Below are positions 1-9,403 of a DNA stretch of 64,000 bases, piece after piece. This stretch comes from Symbiotaphrina buchneri. Its lineage: Eukaryota; Ascomycota; Symbiotaphrinales; Symbiotaphrinaceae. The notes under the pieces are model-generated. The model was not told where the DNA came from. It did no database searches and worked only from the letters and a program-made list of their open reading frames with translations. The position numbers and the translations under genes were made by a program. Position 1 is the first letter of the stretch; each line of letters begins with the position of its first letter. The stretch spans positions 682,001 through 746,000 of the forward strand of contig BCIG01000004.1 of the NCBI GenBank assembly GCA_001599915.1, in the 5' to 3' direction.

Positions 1-1104
1 AACCGATAGGCAGACATGGTGTATTGCGGTTGCCATTTGTCCTAATGCATACGCCATTGAGTCTGCGCAATGTGCGTCGACCGTTTGCTGTCTTACCATT
101 ACCCCTGAGTCACTGCATCCTGAGCGCGTTTTGCGGCCCTGATTGATCTGCTCCTTGTCTTGCGGATAGGAGCATGGCGTCAACACATCTACAGTACGTC
201 ACCTGACTGAGTGTTCAATGACCTCAATCACTGCTCTCTGCTTGAGGGCCCATGATTCATATTTTTCACCGCATCTTCGGGGTTCAATGCTTTTGAAACG
301 ACCTCAGTGGCATGTGTGCTAAGGTCCATCGCTGGTCCTCAATCCCTGCATCTCCGCTTCTTCCTTCTCCACCGGATGTGGGCGACTTCTGCATCTCTTT
401 CAACATGATCGGATGCAAGGAAACTCGTCTTGCTTTTGACCCTTGTTGCAGGCACGAGTGCTTCAAAGCGTGTCGGACTATGGATGGCTAAAGGGCATTT
501 AGGCTCACCGTCATTGTTGTCTCAGCTACTTATTCTCTTGCCGGCCATGTTTTTATTGTTCCATGCCTGCTTCGTTGCTCCGCGTGACATGCTGCGCCAG
601 TGGACGATCTTGGATGTAGCCGCCGAAGGGCTGGCCCGATCCATGCTTCTGAGGAGTCCATGAGGTTGTGGATCCTGGTTGTCACTCGATTTCTGAAGTA
701 TATGCCCACATGTCGTCTACTCAACACTGTTTCCACAATCCTATCGGCCATATTGAGCAGATATCGAGCTTGGAAACCTGCCTTAGCTTGTCGAGGCCGG
801 CTACTCACTGTATCTCTCGGATCTGCCGCAAGACAGGTACAGCCTTGATGTAATTAACTATATCTTATAGCTTCATCAGTTAGCCAACATATACAGAGTA
901 AAAATAGTTCTTAAATCCCCGTTGCAAGCCAAATTTGTCTCTGTCCTCGCAGCCTCGAGCGGATTCCAGTGCAAGCTTAAAGGGGGTAGAAAGCTTGCTG
1001 ACTAATCCTCCGTCGCTCACTCCGCAACTCCAGCGGAGCTACCCCTCCACTGCACGAACCAGAGCATCACGCATTCAAGGAAGCTCAAGTCCTCCTCCAC
1101 AACC
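1..1104. other. Intergenic, no gene seen
   Basis: Only short overlapping frames occur on both strands, with no recognisable domain, codon regularity or plausible splice chain. The last 150 bases are presumably the promoter and leader of the JmjC gene that starts at 1105. Confidence 0.6.
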
Positions 1105-2649
1105 ATGGCACCCTCAAGGGGTAGTACTTCTTCAGTCTTGCTGCAATCAGAATGTCAGCCTCCCTATCGCCCGATCAAGCTACCACACATCCCCAACGAT
1201 CCTCTGGACAGCCTTCCAGCAAGCATTCGCGATCTGCTGGAAATGCCGAACCGTGCAAAGGACGCCTTGAACCTTGCGAAGATGAAACTGAATGCCTACC
1301 ACTACAAAGATGTCCCCGTGAAATGGAGGAGGCTGTATACGGATGCCAGCCTGGTCATGGTCGTTGAGCTGGCTGAAGAGGAGGGGCAACAACACCATAT
1401 TCCGCAAGAGATGAACACTACTAAGGAAGCAAAGGACAGCAGCAGAACAGGCCGCACAATACCGGACTTGGACGCGGAGGTCATTGCTATCCTAGACATG
1501 GCGCTTATCGTGGCTGGCGCGGCTGGAAGGGAAGAGTTGATAGAGCAGGTTATTGCTACAGTTGGCGATCGAGATACTTTTTTGAGAGAAGTCATTGAGC
1601 GAAACGGAGCACGAAACTCAGAACCGCAATCTGCAACTCAGGGGCTCGACGGCTCTGGCGATGAGCTCTATGACTACGATAGCCCTGACGACTCACCGCG
1701 CCCCTACAAACGCCTAAAATTATCTTCAGAGGGCTTCTCATCCACCGACGTCTTCCCACCATCCCCTGTCTCAACGCCGCACATCGAATCTCCTCTAAAG
1801 AAAGTAGCACACCCGCCACCTTCCGCCCTGAAAGATGAGCCACTCATATTGACGGAAATACTTGATTCATGGCCAGCGAGAGAACTATGGAAGCATCCTT
1901 CATACCTACTTTCCAAAACAAGCGGCGGACGGCGCTTGGTGCCCGTTGAGACAGGTCGCAGCTATGTTGACGAGGGCTGGGGCCAGAAAATCATCACATT
2001 CGCTGAGTTCCTCGAGGCTATCTCACATCCAAGCGGCAATGGTTCGACCGTCGTTCCGTCCAAGCACTTCCAACAAGGTCAAACGTTGGGCATAGGGACA
2101 TCAAGCGACTCTCCAAATCATGATGAGCATACAAATGCAGACCCTCCTGTCTTATACCTCGCCCAGCACGATCTCTTCACTCAAATTCCCTCTCTCCGCA
2201 ATGATATCAGCATACCGGACTATATTTGGCTATCCAATCCATCAGGGACCCCCTCAATCAAGTCAAGGACTCCTAGTCCGCAACCAGAACCTTTGCTCAA
2301 CGCATGGCTTGGTCCCGCATCGACCATCTCCCCGTTGCACACCGATCCACACTACAACATCCTATGCCAAGTCGTCGGAAAGAAATATGTCCGCCTCTAC
2401 GCACCTTCTGAGACGGCGAAGCTCTATCCCCGCGGGGTCGAGGAAGGCGGAGTGGACATGGGTAATACAAGCCAGGTCGACGTCGAAGGGGATGAGGCGG
2501 AAATTGATGAAAAGTTTCCCGCATTCCGGGAAGCAAAGTATGTCGAGGGCGTGCTCGATGAAGTTGAAGCGCTGTATATCCCCAAAGGATGGTGGCACTA
2601 TGTCCGGAGTCTGAGTGTCAGTTTCAGTGTGAGCTTTTGGTGGGACTGA
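1105..2649 (+). CDS. JmjC-domain (JMJD5/KDM8-like) Fe(II)/2-oxoglutarate oxygenase
   Basis: Single-exon, 514-residue protein. The C-terminal third is a cupin-8/JmjC fold: the segment GGRRLVPVETG then YVDEGW (about 275-292) matches the start of JMJD5-type domains. HTDPHYNIL (H412, D414) supplies the iron-binding HxD pair, and GWWHYV near residue 498 supplies the distal histidine. The final strand VSFSVSFWWD closes the barrel. Residues about 1-200 are helical and resemble the N-terminal region of fungal KDM8-like proteins. An acidic, proline-rich linker (about 170-235) includes a basic stretch (PYKRLKL) that could be a nuclear signal. JMJD5 relatives hydroxylate protein side chains, and earlier demethylase claims are disputed, so the substrate is unknown. 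The ATG at 1105 is preferred because the reading continues into conserved helical sequence from there. Confidence 0.9.
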   Translation: MAPSRGSTSSVLLQSECQPPYRPIKLPHIPNDPLDSLPASIRDLLEMPNRAKDALNLAKMKLNAYHYKDVPVKWRRLYTDASLVMVVELAEEEGQQHHIPQEMNTTKEAKDSSRTGRTIPDLDAEVIAILDMALIVAGAAGREELIEQVIATVGDRDTFLREVIERNGARNSEPQSATQGLDGSGDELYDYDSPDDSPRPYKRLKLSSEGFSSTDVFPPSPVSTPHIESPLKKVAHPPPSALKDEPLILTEILDSWPARELWKHPSYLLSKTSGGRRLVPVETGRSYVDEGWGQKIITFAEFLEAISHPSGNGSTVVPSKHFQQGQTLGIGTSSDSPNHDEHTNADPPVLYLAQHDLFTQIPSLRNDISIPDYIWLSNPSGTPSIKSRTPSPQPEPLLNAWLGPASTISPLHTDPHYNILCQVVGKKYVRLYAPSETAKLYPRGVEEGGVDMGNTSQVDVEGDEAEIDEKFPAFREAKYVEGVLDEVEALYIPKGWWHYVRSLSVSFSVSFWWD

Positions 2650-3030
2650 CAGCTACACTTTTTCTGTGGTCACTGCCGATGAACCGGTTCAGTCGTACTC
2701 AAGTGACTGGCTATCCCCAATTTATTGAACACGCTTCAATTTACTCCGCGTGTTCTTTCTAATGTCCACAATCTATGCATTCCTGCTTTACCTAAGGTAC
2801 GAGAGCTTTGATGCATGTGGTTACAAATCCTTAACGTGGCTTCATTATTCACCCTGAAGCTGATAAGCTTCGTCATCTGCTATTCCTTTGACGATGCCGT
2901 GGCTTGGAGGCACATTCAGCATTGTGAAAACCCACTCTAGCCACCTTTGTGCTGTTGTGTCCACGCAATCGTTGCTTTCGCTTTCCTGTCTTCACAATTA
3001 CGAATCTTGCCTTCTATTGCACCACTCCCT

Positions 3031-3040
3031 TATTTATAGA
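3031..3040 (+). promoter_or_regulatory. TATA-like box of first Met-Cys gene
   Basis: A tatttataga motif lies about 190 bases before the ATG at 3222. It is one of three similar TATA-like elements found ahead of members of this small-gene array. Assignment is by position and motif only. Confidence 0.4.
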
Positions 3041-3221
3041 CCTCATGCCTCCTTTTGCATCTCTGGAGATAATCCTCACACCATTGACTCACCAGCAATA
3101 ACATATACCTCTACCTCACCTGTCCCCTGTCACAGGTACAAACAGCTGCGACAACGAACTCCTGCACACAAAGACTCTAATAATCCTGCCAGCATAGTCA
3201 CGAGACGTCAGATCTGCCAAC

Positions 3222-3428
3222 ATGTGCAAGATCGTCACGGAGAAATACTTGTTCTGCGGCCATGAAGCAGATGTCACTGAATGTTGCGATCAGGCTCAGG
3301 GTCATGAACCGAAACGTCAAGCTCGACGGCGAATTTGCTTTGCTTGGTGTCCTCGATGCCGGTGGGAGAAGAGGAAGTGGACATCATTATCAAACGCTAA
3401 CGCTCCCGTCTTTGGACAGTCTATTTAG
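3222..3428 (+). CDS. Small Cys-rich 'Met-Cys' protein 1
   Basis: A 68-residue protein beginning MCKIVTEKYLFCGHE. It carries an early Cys, a C-G-H motif, a Cys-Cys pair near residue 20 and a later C-x3-CPRC group. This layout (MC, then about 8-12 residues to Y-x-C-x-H, then paired cysteines) recurs in three further genes downstream, so I treat it as a family member. Many Pezizomycotina encode anonymous proteins opening like this; the cysteines and histidines suggest a small zinc-binding fold, but no function is known to me. No signal peptide is visible, which argues for a cytosolic or nuclear protein. A TATA-like motif lies upstream. The C-terminal 20 residues look less conserved than the rest. 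Confidence 0.55.
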   Translation: MCKIVTEKYLFCGHEADVTECCDQAQGHEPKRQARRRICFAWCPRCRWEKRKWTSLSNANAPVFGQSI

Positions 3429-3445
3429 GAATGACTTTTCCCTGC

Positions 3446-3602
3446 GAAGATAATGCAAGCTCTTCCTTCATTTTTCTTCTTGATAGCCACTACAACGCAA
3501 TAATATCAAGTGTTCTCCTTTGCTTGGGAAGATGATGCAAGCGCTTCCTTCATTTTTGTTCTTGATAGCCAGTACAACACAATACTATCAAGTTCTCCCT
3601 TA
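3446..3602 (+). repeat. Diverged tandem duplication, unit about 82 bp
   Basis: Two head-to-tail copies start at 3446 (gaagataatgcaag) and 3528 (gaagatgatgcaag). They share most bases through the shared segment ttcttgatagcca to tatcaagt, with scattered substitutions. The repeat sits in the 3' flank of the first Met-Cys gene. Confidence 0.8.
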
Positions 3603-3913
3603 GTTCATTCTCACAAGTTATTCCTGCAAACTCAAACGCCATCTTTGCCTGATGCTGGTCCTTGAGCAGGACATTTCATGCCTTTTGCTTCGCCGAGTCG
3701 ATGCCTGCATGTGCTCTCAATGACCATGGACTCCCTTGGCGATCAATGCTTGCATCATCAGGTCCTGTGTCCAAATGATGTCCAGATACCATTCACTAAT
3801 GTAACCGTCAGGAGGTGATTCACCAGCAAGCCTGCCTTCCCAGTCTACATATTTCTTCTAAACCCGCTTTGCCCACGTCAAGCTCTCGTATTCCAGACTC
3901 TACCATTCCTTCG

Positions 3914-3920
3914 TCTATAA
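3914..3920 (+). promoter_or_regulatory. TATA-like box of second Met-Cys gene
   Basis: The motif tctataa occurs about 77 bases before the ATG at 3997. A CT-rich stretch and an AC-rich leader follow, as is usual for fungal core promoters. Confidence 0.4.
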
Positions 3921-3996
3921 GACGCCATTTTTTGCAGACTACGCTCCCCTTCGCATCTCACAGCATCTCCTTCAACTACAACACCGTAGCAGAAAC

Positions 3997-4257
3997 ATGT
4001 GCAAAGTTATCGTTCACGTCTACAACATCTGCCACTGCCACGTCGGGGTCTGGGAGGACGTGGACTGGTGTCCCAACAGCTTACGTTTCTACCCACAGAC
4101 ACCCTGCGAAATAGACTTTCGCGATAAGGAGGTGGGATATGGGCTATGTCCAAAGTGCAAGGAGGCGTTCAAGAACCCTTTACCACCGGAACAGCGACTG
4201 AACGTATGGGAAGAGGCTGCCATGGCGGGGAGACTTCCTAAGGATATGGAGAATTAA
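3997..4257 (+). CDS. Small Cys-rich 'Met-Cys' protein 2
   Basis: An 86-residue protein starting MCKVIVHVYNICHCHVG, so it has the same opening as the gene at 3222. Cys/His residues cluster as C-x-C-H near residues 12-15, a WCPN at about 25 and a CPKC knuckle at about 51-54. The CPxC element is typical of zinc ribbons and rubredoxin-like knuckles. The C-terminal part (about 60-86) is charged and probably helical, ending in MEN. No signal peptide or membrane segment is seen. The ATG follows an A-rich leader and a TATA-like motif. It is the second of four same-strand members within 3.8 kb. Confidence 0.6.
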   Translation: MCKVIVHVYNICHCHVGVWEDVDWCPNSLRFYPQTPCEIDFRDKEVGYGLCPKCKEAFKNPLPPEQRLNVWEEAAMAGRLPKDMEN

Positions 4258-4800
4258 CGAATGGAAGATCCCCGAGAAGCGGTGAAGCTGGACGAGGGAG
4301 ATCGCTGGTGAGCTGGAGGCTGCACCAAAGCAGATGATGATTCCTCGTTCTGCGGTCCAGGCTGACACGCAGGAAGAAAAGGGGCTAGTGCGTTCTGAAC
4401 ACTGAGGCAAGGGAAGAAGAAGTCATACGAACTCTAGAATCACGTGGGACAAGAGAACAATGTGATTGTCCACCAGCTGGGTTCTTTCAGGGATTGGGCT
4501 TCCCATAAGATGTGGACAATGGCAATTTTCTCTTTGTTATGCATCGATATCTTAGCAACCACGGACCGCTACTACGACGTCAATCTGGATAACTCCATTG
4601 TCTTCTCTACAGGCCTTATTCTTTCCCTGACCATGTAATTCCTCGAACTGCTGTTTCTGGTGTTATTGTTCCTCATACACAGCCCCAAAGCGCTTGGCTC
4701 TATCCTTCCAGCTTACGGCTTGTGCAGGATGATTCCAGGCTACTGTGTACGCCATACTGTGCATATATTTTCTGTAAGTTGTCCTCCTATTGTAACGCGT

Positions 4801-4808
4801 CTATAAAA
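4801..4808 (+). promoter_or_regulatory. TATA box of third Met-Cys gene
   Basis: ctataaaa lies about 160 bases before the ATG at 4960, followed by a CT-rich leader. It is the best TATA match of the array. Confidence 0.45.
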
Positions 4809-4959
4809 CGTGCCTTAGATGCCGAAGAAATGTCCGCAGCGGCGCAACGATTCTAGAATCCTCGCTCCCATTTCCCACCGCTCACGAGCTTTCAACTCGT
4901 GAGAGCTCCCATCCTCCTTTCCTTCCTCGTTCATCTCAACCTCCAAGGCATCAGCCAGT

Positions 4960-5166
4960 ATGTGTGAAACCTACACGATTCGCTGTTGCCGCTGCTGGCA
5001 TACGATAAAGACTGGCAAAGTCACTCGATGCATTTACTTTGATCATCGCGATCCAGAGAAATGCAAGAAGTCGATGGTTTGCGTGGGCAAGGACTTGAAG
5101 AAGATGTGCCGCGATTGTGCTAAAAAGTACGGCGGCGAGACTGTGTCTTGCTGTTCAATTACTTAA
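4960..5166 (+). CDS. Small Cys-rich 'Met-Cys' protein 3
   Basis: A 68-residue protein opening MCETYTIRCCRCWHTI. It has eleven cysteines: Met-Cys at the start, CCRC then a His at 9-14, single cysteines at about 24 and 35, then VC, C-x2-C (MCRDC) and a terminal CC. Spacing suggests two metal sites or several disulphides. There is no signal sequence, so metal binding is more likely than disulphides. The stretch between is rich in lysine. It clearly shares the family opening with its neighbours but is otherwise strongly diverged. Function is unknown. Confidence 0.6.
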   Translation: MCETYTIRCCRCWHTIKTGKVTRCIYFDHRDPEKCKKSMVCVGKDLKKMCRDCAKKYGGETVSCCSIT

Positions 5167-6771
5167 GGGTGGACGATAAGCGATGAGAGTGGCTGAGGGA
5201 TAGGTGTATGGCTTGTTGGAAATGTTTTCTCATCATGCCATTGGATTTTTCTTTCATATTGTGTCAACTCACGCTCTTTGCACAGCTTGATCGGTGGGAC
5301 TTGCATTCTGGAGCAGGACTTTCATCAAGCAGGCAGTCCATGTCATTTTTGTGTTTCTTTCTGAAAATTACACACTCCTTTTGGCAATTCACATATTCCA
5401 TATCCAATTGATCACACGACCCTTGAAGTGCACCATAGACAAGTAATACGTGACCAGAAAATGCCCTTGACCATACTGGCGTCTCTTATTATGCGGAAAG
5501 CCAGATCAACAGCTTCCAGGTTCTTCCATACCGTAACCCCATTCGCCGCCCCTCTCAAATGTCAACAAAGCCAGCCAGTATCTCTTACCTTGCTATATCG
5601 TCTCCTTCATCGGCAAGAAATATGGCTGCGTCACAACCCACATTGACCACAGTTGGGGTGCAAATCGATAGACATGCAGAAGCGGCACGTCAAGTTGATG
5701 GTAGAATATGAAGATATATCTCTCCCTGGCCGGTGCTGTAGATGCAATAACAAAGGCAAAAAGTGATAACAACATGACTCCAGTACCTTCTGGCAATGGC
5801 CGTTTAGAAAGCTCTTCTCGAGTGATCGCTGCAAAGAAGTTAGCGACCGTGATAGTATTCTCGGCGTTGTTCACTATGCAACAATGACCGGAAACAATAG
5901 ATGTATAGTGCGATATATCTCTCTCGGCGTCGTTTCTCCGCACCTATCTGTAGCGATGACTGTGTCTAGGAGCTTCCCAGTAGTTCACACGCTTTCTTGC
6001 AGACTGACTGAAGCCCAAAACTCTATCATCCTCCAAGGTCTTTTCGTTCCTCTACCTCCCAGCCAAACCACCAAGACGACACCAAGAACACATCCAGACC
6101 GACAGCAAGTCAGACCCCAGCAAATCAAATCACAGTACCATTTAGCCAACATCACAATGTTTTCGGTCATCTCAAGGTTGGATCACCAGTATCAGTGAAC
6201 CCCGATGTTAGATCTTCTCGCCTGCATTTCCTAGATATGACGTGTGAGTGTGATCATGGAACCCACAATAAACAATGAACAATGAACCACGGGTCTTTGA
6301 CAATGACTGCCCCCCTTTGTGCCTGCAGGGATACCTAGATTCGAGCCTTCCTTGGGAAGATAGCCGAAACAGATGAGAGACTTGACTCAACGAGGGTGCA
6401 ACAATGTGAGGCTGTGATTAGCATAAGATCATGCTTCAATCGTGTCTGTAGATCACAAAGAACACGAGGCTGCGATGTTAGTGTGGTGTATTATGCGTAA
6501 TTGAGACCCCTTAAGAAGCACAAATATTCTTATTCCCATAGACAAAGAACGTGAGACATAGACCGATTGTACAATGCCTTGATGCATCAGCATGTAAGAC
6601 ATCCTGCGACACCTGCTTGAAGACTCATACGCTTGATATAATCCCGTCGGCCGCCATGCAATGGCACTATGCGCATACATCCTCCTCTGCACAACATCAA
6701 TAACCCATCCTTGACCCGAACGATTCCTTCGCCCTCTGATTTGCAACCTCGGCAAGCACAAAACTACCACC
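5167..6771. other. Intergenic between Met-Cys genes 3 and 4
   Basis: No supportable gene. A leader-like AC-rich stretch ends in an ATG at 6158 that opens a 13-codon frame (MFSVISRLDHQYQ) before a stop. Its spacing of hydrophobic and His residues faintly recalls the Met-Cys openings, so it may be a decayed copy, but this is weak. Confidence 0.4.
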
Positions 6772-7044
6772 ATGTGTATCATAGAACGCAAGGTCTATGA
6801 CTGCAGACATACGTGCACCACCACGATCGACGAATGTCAGTTTGCACAAGAGGGCTCGCTCTTCGTATGTATGAAGTATGTGATTGTCAAAAGCATTGCC
6901 GGGCGATGTGGAATGTGCAAAGGATATAGCCGGACGAAGCACCTCCGGGTTGCGCAAGGGAAAGACGAGATTGGTACAGAAATAGGAGACCTGAACAACC
7001 ACAACGAGGACGATCATGATGGGGGGATCTGGTTGCATTATTGA
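6772..7044 (+). CDS. Small Cys-rich 'Met-Cys' protein 4
   Basis: A 90-residue protein starting MCIIERKVYDCRHTC, again Met-Cys followed by Y-x-C-x-H. Further cysteines occur near residues 22 and 33, and a C-x2-C (GRCGMCKG) near 46-49. The last 30 residues are acidic and His/Asn-rich (NNHNEDDHDGG). No signal peptide or membrane helix is visible. Together with the genes at 3222, 3997 and 4960 it forms a same-strand array with intervals of roughly 570, 700 and 1600 bases. Function is unknown; a zinc-knuckle protein is the simplest reading. Confidence 0.6.
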   Translation: MCIIERKVYDCRHTCTTTIDECQFAQEGSLFVCMKYVIVKSIAGRCGMCKGYSRTKHLRVAQGKDEIGTEIGDLNNHNEDDHDGGIWLHY

Positions 7045-7742
7045 CGGGCTAGTCATTGGTGGGATACGTCGTCAATACATCATCTGCCTATAGTTCTCTC
7101 TTCTCGCCAGCCTCTGATTTTCTCTTTGGCAGGTTAAACGATGATTCTGGAGGCCCCCCACATAGGTGCAAGAGCACCATATCCAGTATTAATCAAATCC
7201 ATACGGAGGAAATAATAACGTGCGGAGGTTGACACTTCGAGCCACATTTGTGTAGGCATTTTGGTAGAACCAAGGGCCCCAGAGCATGATGCAACTACGT
7301 CCTCAGCTGTGACATGATAATGGACAAGAAAATCAGTGTAAGGTAGAATGTCATTTGTGGAAAAGCCTTCATTGCCAAAAGCACGAGTAAGTGACTACCT
7401 TGTCATGATTCCGTAGATTAAAAAGAGCGCATGTCTTCCCGTCTGCCAATATCATGGTAGGAATTATGCGCTCTTCTCCGATGGATAGCTCCCCTACATT
7501 GACTTCATTCAGTAATGACTCGTCATTGGCAACAGAAGTGCATCTGTGCCAAGTGACTTCACCCTCCGAGAACAGTCCGGAAGATCCTCCTTCGGAGCTA
7601 TCAGTAAATTCGATATAGGCGTGAGCCTTGCCAGCGAGGACATCGAACGGGGTAGAGGGAGTAATTCTACGGGACCGCCGAGAATTGTCATTCGGGAGCT
7701 CAGGAATGGCTGTGTTGGTTCTGATTGTGACACTGCTCGTTC
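7045..7742. other. Intergenic, no gene seen
   Basis: This interval separates the convergent Met-Cys gene 4 and the minus-strand deaminase-like gene. Only short frames without domain features occur; it probably holds the two 3' ends. Confidence 0.5.
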
Positions 7743-9403
7743 CTAGTGAAGTAGGACCTCCGAGCCACCATCTAGATGCTCCGTGGAAGGATCAAGATTG
7801 ATTTCAGGTCGATATGATGCTGGGACACCTGGCTCAGACTCGGAAACGACCTTGGCTGAAGTATTGTCATGATCTTCCGCTACAGGGGTAGGCGGAGACA
7901 CTTGAGACAAAGTTTGAAGGCTCGACGCTGCGTTTGGCGGCTGATCTTGTGCCAGGGAGCTTGCTGTGGTGGAGTATAGTAGGTTCTGGCCTTCGCTTGT
8001 CGGGATTCTGTTCGAAGATGCAGGACGGTCGGCAGTGTTCGTACCCACGCTGCCACATAGATGAGGGAGCGTGTAAGAGTCCAAAGGTAGGCCTTGCGTA
8101 CTAGATAGAGTTACATGACTTCCACCAGCAGAGCTGAGTCCAGGATTAACGTCAAGAGGCCTTGCACGGTCCCGAGTACATCTCTTTAGATCTACTAGAA
8201 TCTCGCTTTTCATACCAGACAGAGCACCTCGGAGTCGGCGGATGCTGTCCTCTTGAAGGTTGGGGATGTTCGGCACGGTCCAGCTAGAAAAGCACTGCCC
8301 GTGCGTCTTACATAGAACAAACTCTCTGTGATATTTCACGAATAAGTCGCACAGATAGCAAGCCTTTTTGCTCGATGCAATGATGCGTGGATAGATGTCC
8401 GGAACGTTGAGTTCATAGTAGAGCACGATCTGTACCTCAGCATGAACTCGATATTCTTTGTCAGCATGCTTCCGAGGACAGTATGGTTTCAAGATAGCAA
8501 GATGTACAGAACTGAAGAGGTCTCTATACTTCCTAGCCACACCCGCTAGGAACAGACAAGCTGCCCAGTAGCGTCCTACCTGATTGACCTTTTTCAAACA
8601 GTGGCCTTGGTCGGACGCCGGCTGGATCCCAGTAATTGTATGTAGACGTCTCAGCCTCGTGGAAATTTCTGAGCCATCGGTATAGCACATGGAGTACATA
8701 AGTCTTATGATAGACTTTATTGTCGCGCCGTCATTTGTCAATCGTGAAGACCTTCCGTCGCCAAAGAGTTGCTTGGCCCGTTCGGCATCTTGAATGAGGG
8801 TCCGCAAGTTCGCAGAGTCTTGTACCCTCAACCGTTCCTCCAGGACATTTTTGAGGCATAGCGGTAGACTAATTCCCCCTTGTGGTGTGAGTCGTGCTTT
8901 TAAGTGTAGCCGATCAAGCTGCACAACTTGATCAAATAACGACTCCACACATTGTTCTTGGGAAAGCACTGACAAAGACTTAGTGGTTCTCCTGATATAG
9001 CATAAGCACGAAAGGGATCCAGACCCCCTGTCGCTGCGCTGTGTAATGTTTCCAAGATCCTCTTAAAGCCGGGTTCAACATAATCAGGCAACTTCCGATT
9101 TGCAGCCAACCGCACAATCAGACCCGGTGGATCTGATACCTCTTCCACGACAACGGCAGTAACAATCCATGCTTTCTTCTCTACAGCAGCTATGAATGCA
9201 AGATCTTCGACGATCTTTCTTTCCACGGAAACTGGGAGCCGCCTGCGTTGGCCCGCTTTGCCAACGCGCTTAACTATGAATCGGGATTCCTCCGGACGCC
9301 GTACGTTCTGAGGCATTCGGTTGACAAGTCCTGCAAAGTCCCACTGCTCAGTGCCCCTCCATATGGAGGGTCCGGATGTATTGATATCCGTCACAGAAGA
9401 CAT
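7743..9403 (-). CDS. OTT_1508-like nucleic-acid deaminase fold protein
   Basis: Two exons: 9403 to about 9025 and about 8968 to 7743. The intron 9024-8969 (GTCTGG...TCAG) keeps frame; a donor at 9009 also would. The product is about 534 residues. The core has the zinc-dependent deaminase signature: HAE (about 302-304, in RVHAEVQIVLYYE) followed by SSKKACYLC (C about 330 and 333), i.e. HxE plus CxxC. The residues KKACYLC and the long helical N-terminal region match what I know of the fungal OTT_1508-like deaminase family, described as derived from bacterial polymorphic-toxin deaminases. The last 150 residues are Ser/Pro-rich and probably disordered. All catalytic residues are present, so an active enzyme is plausible. 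The substrate is unknown; fungal members have been proposed to edit or mutate nucleic acids. Confidence 0.75.
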
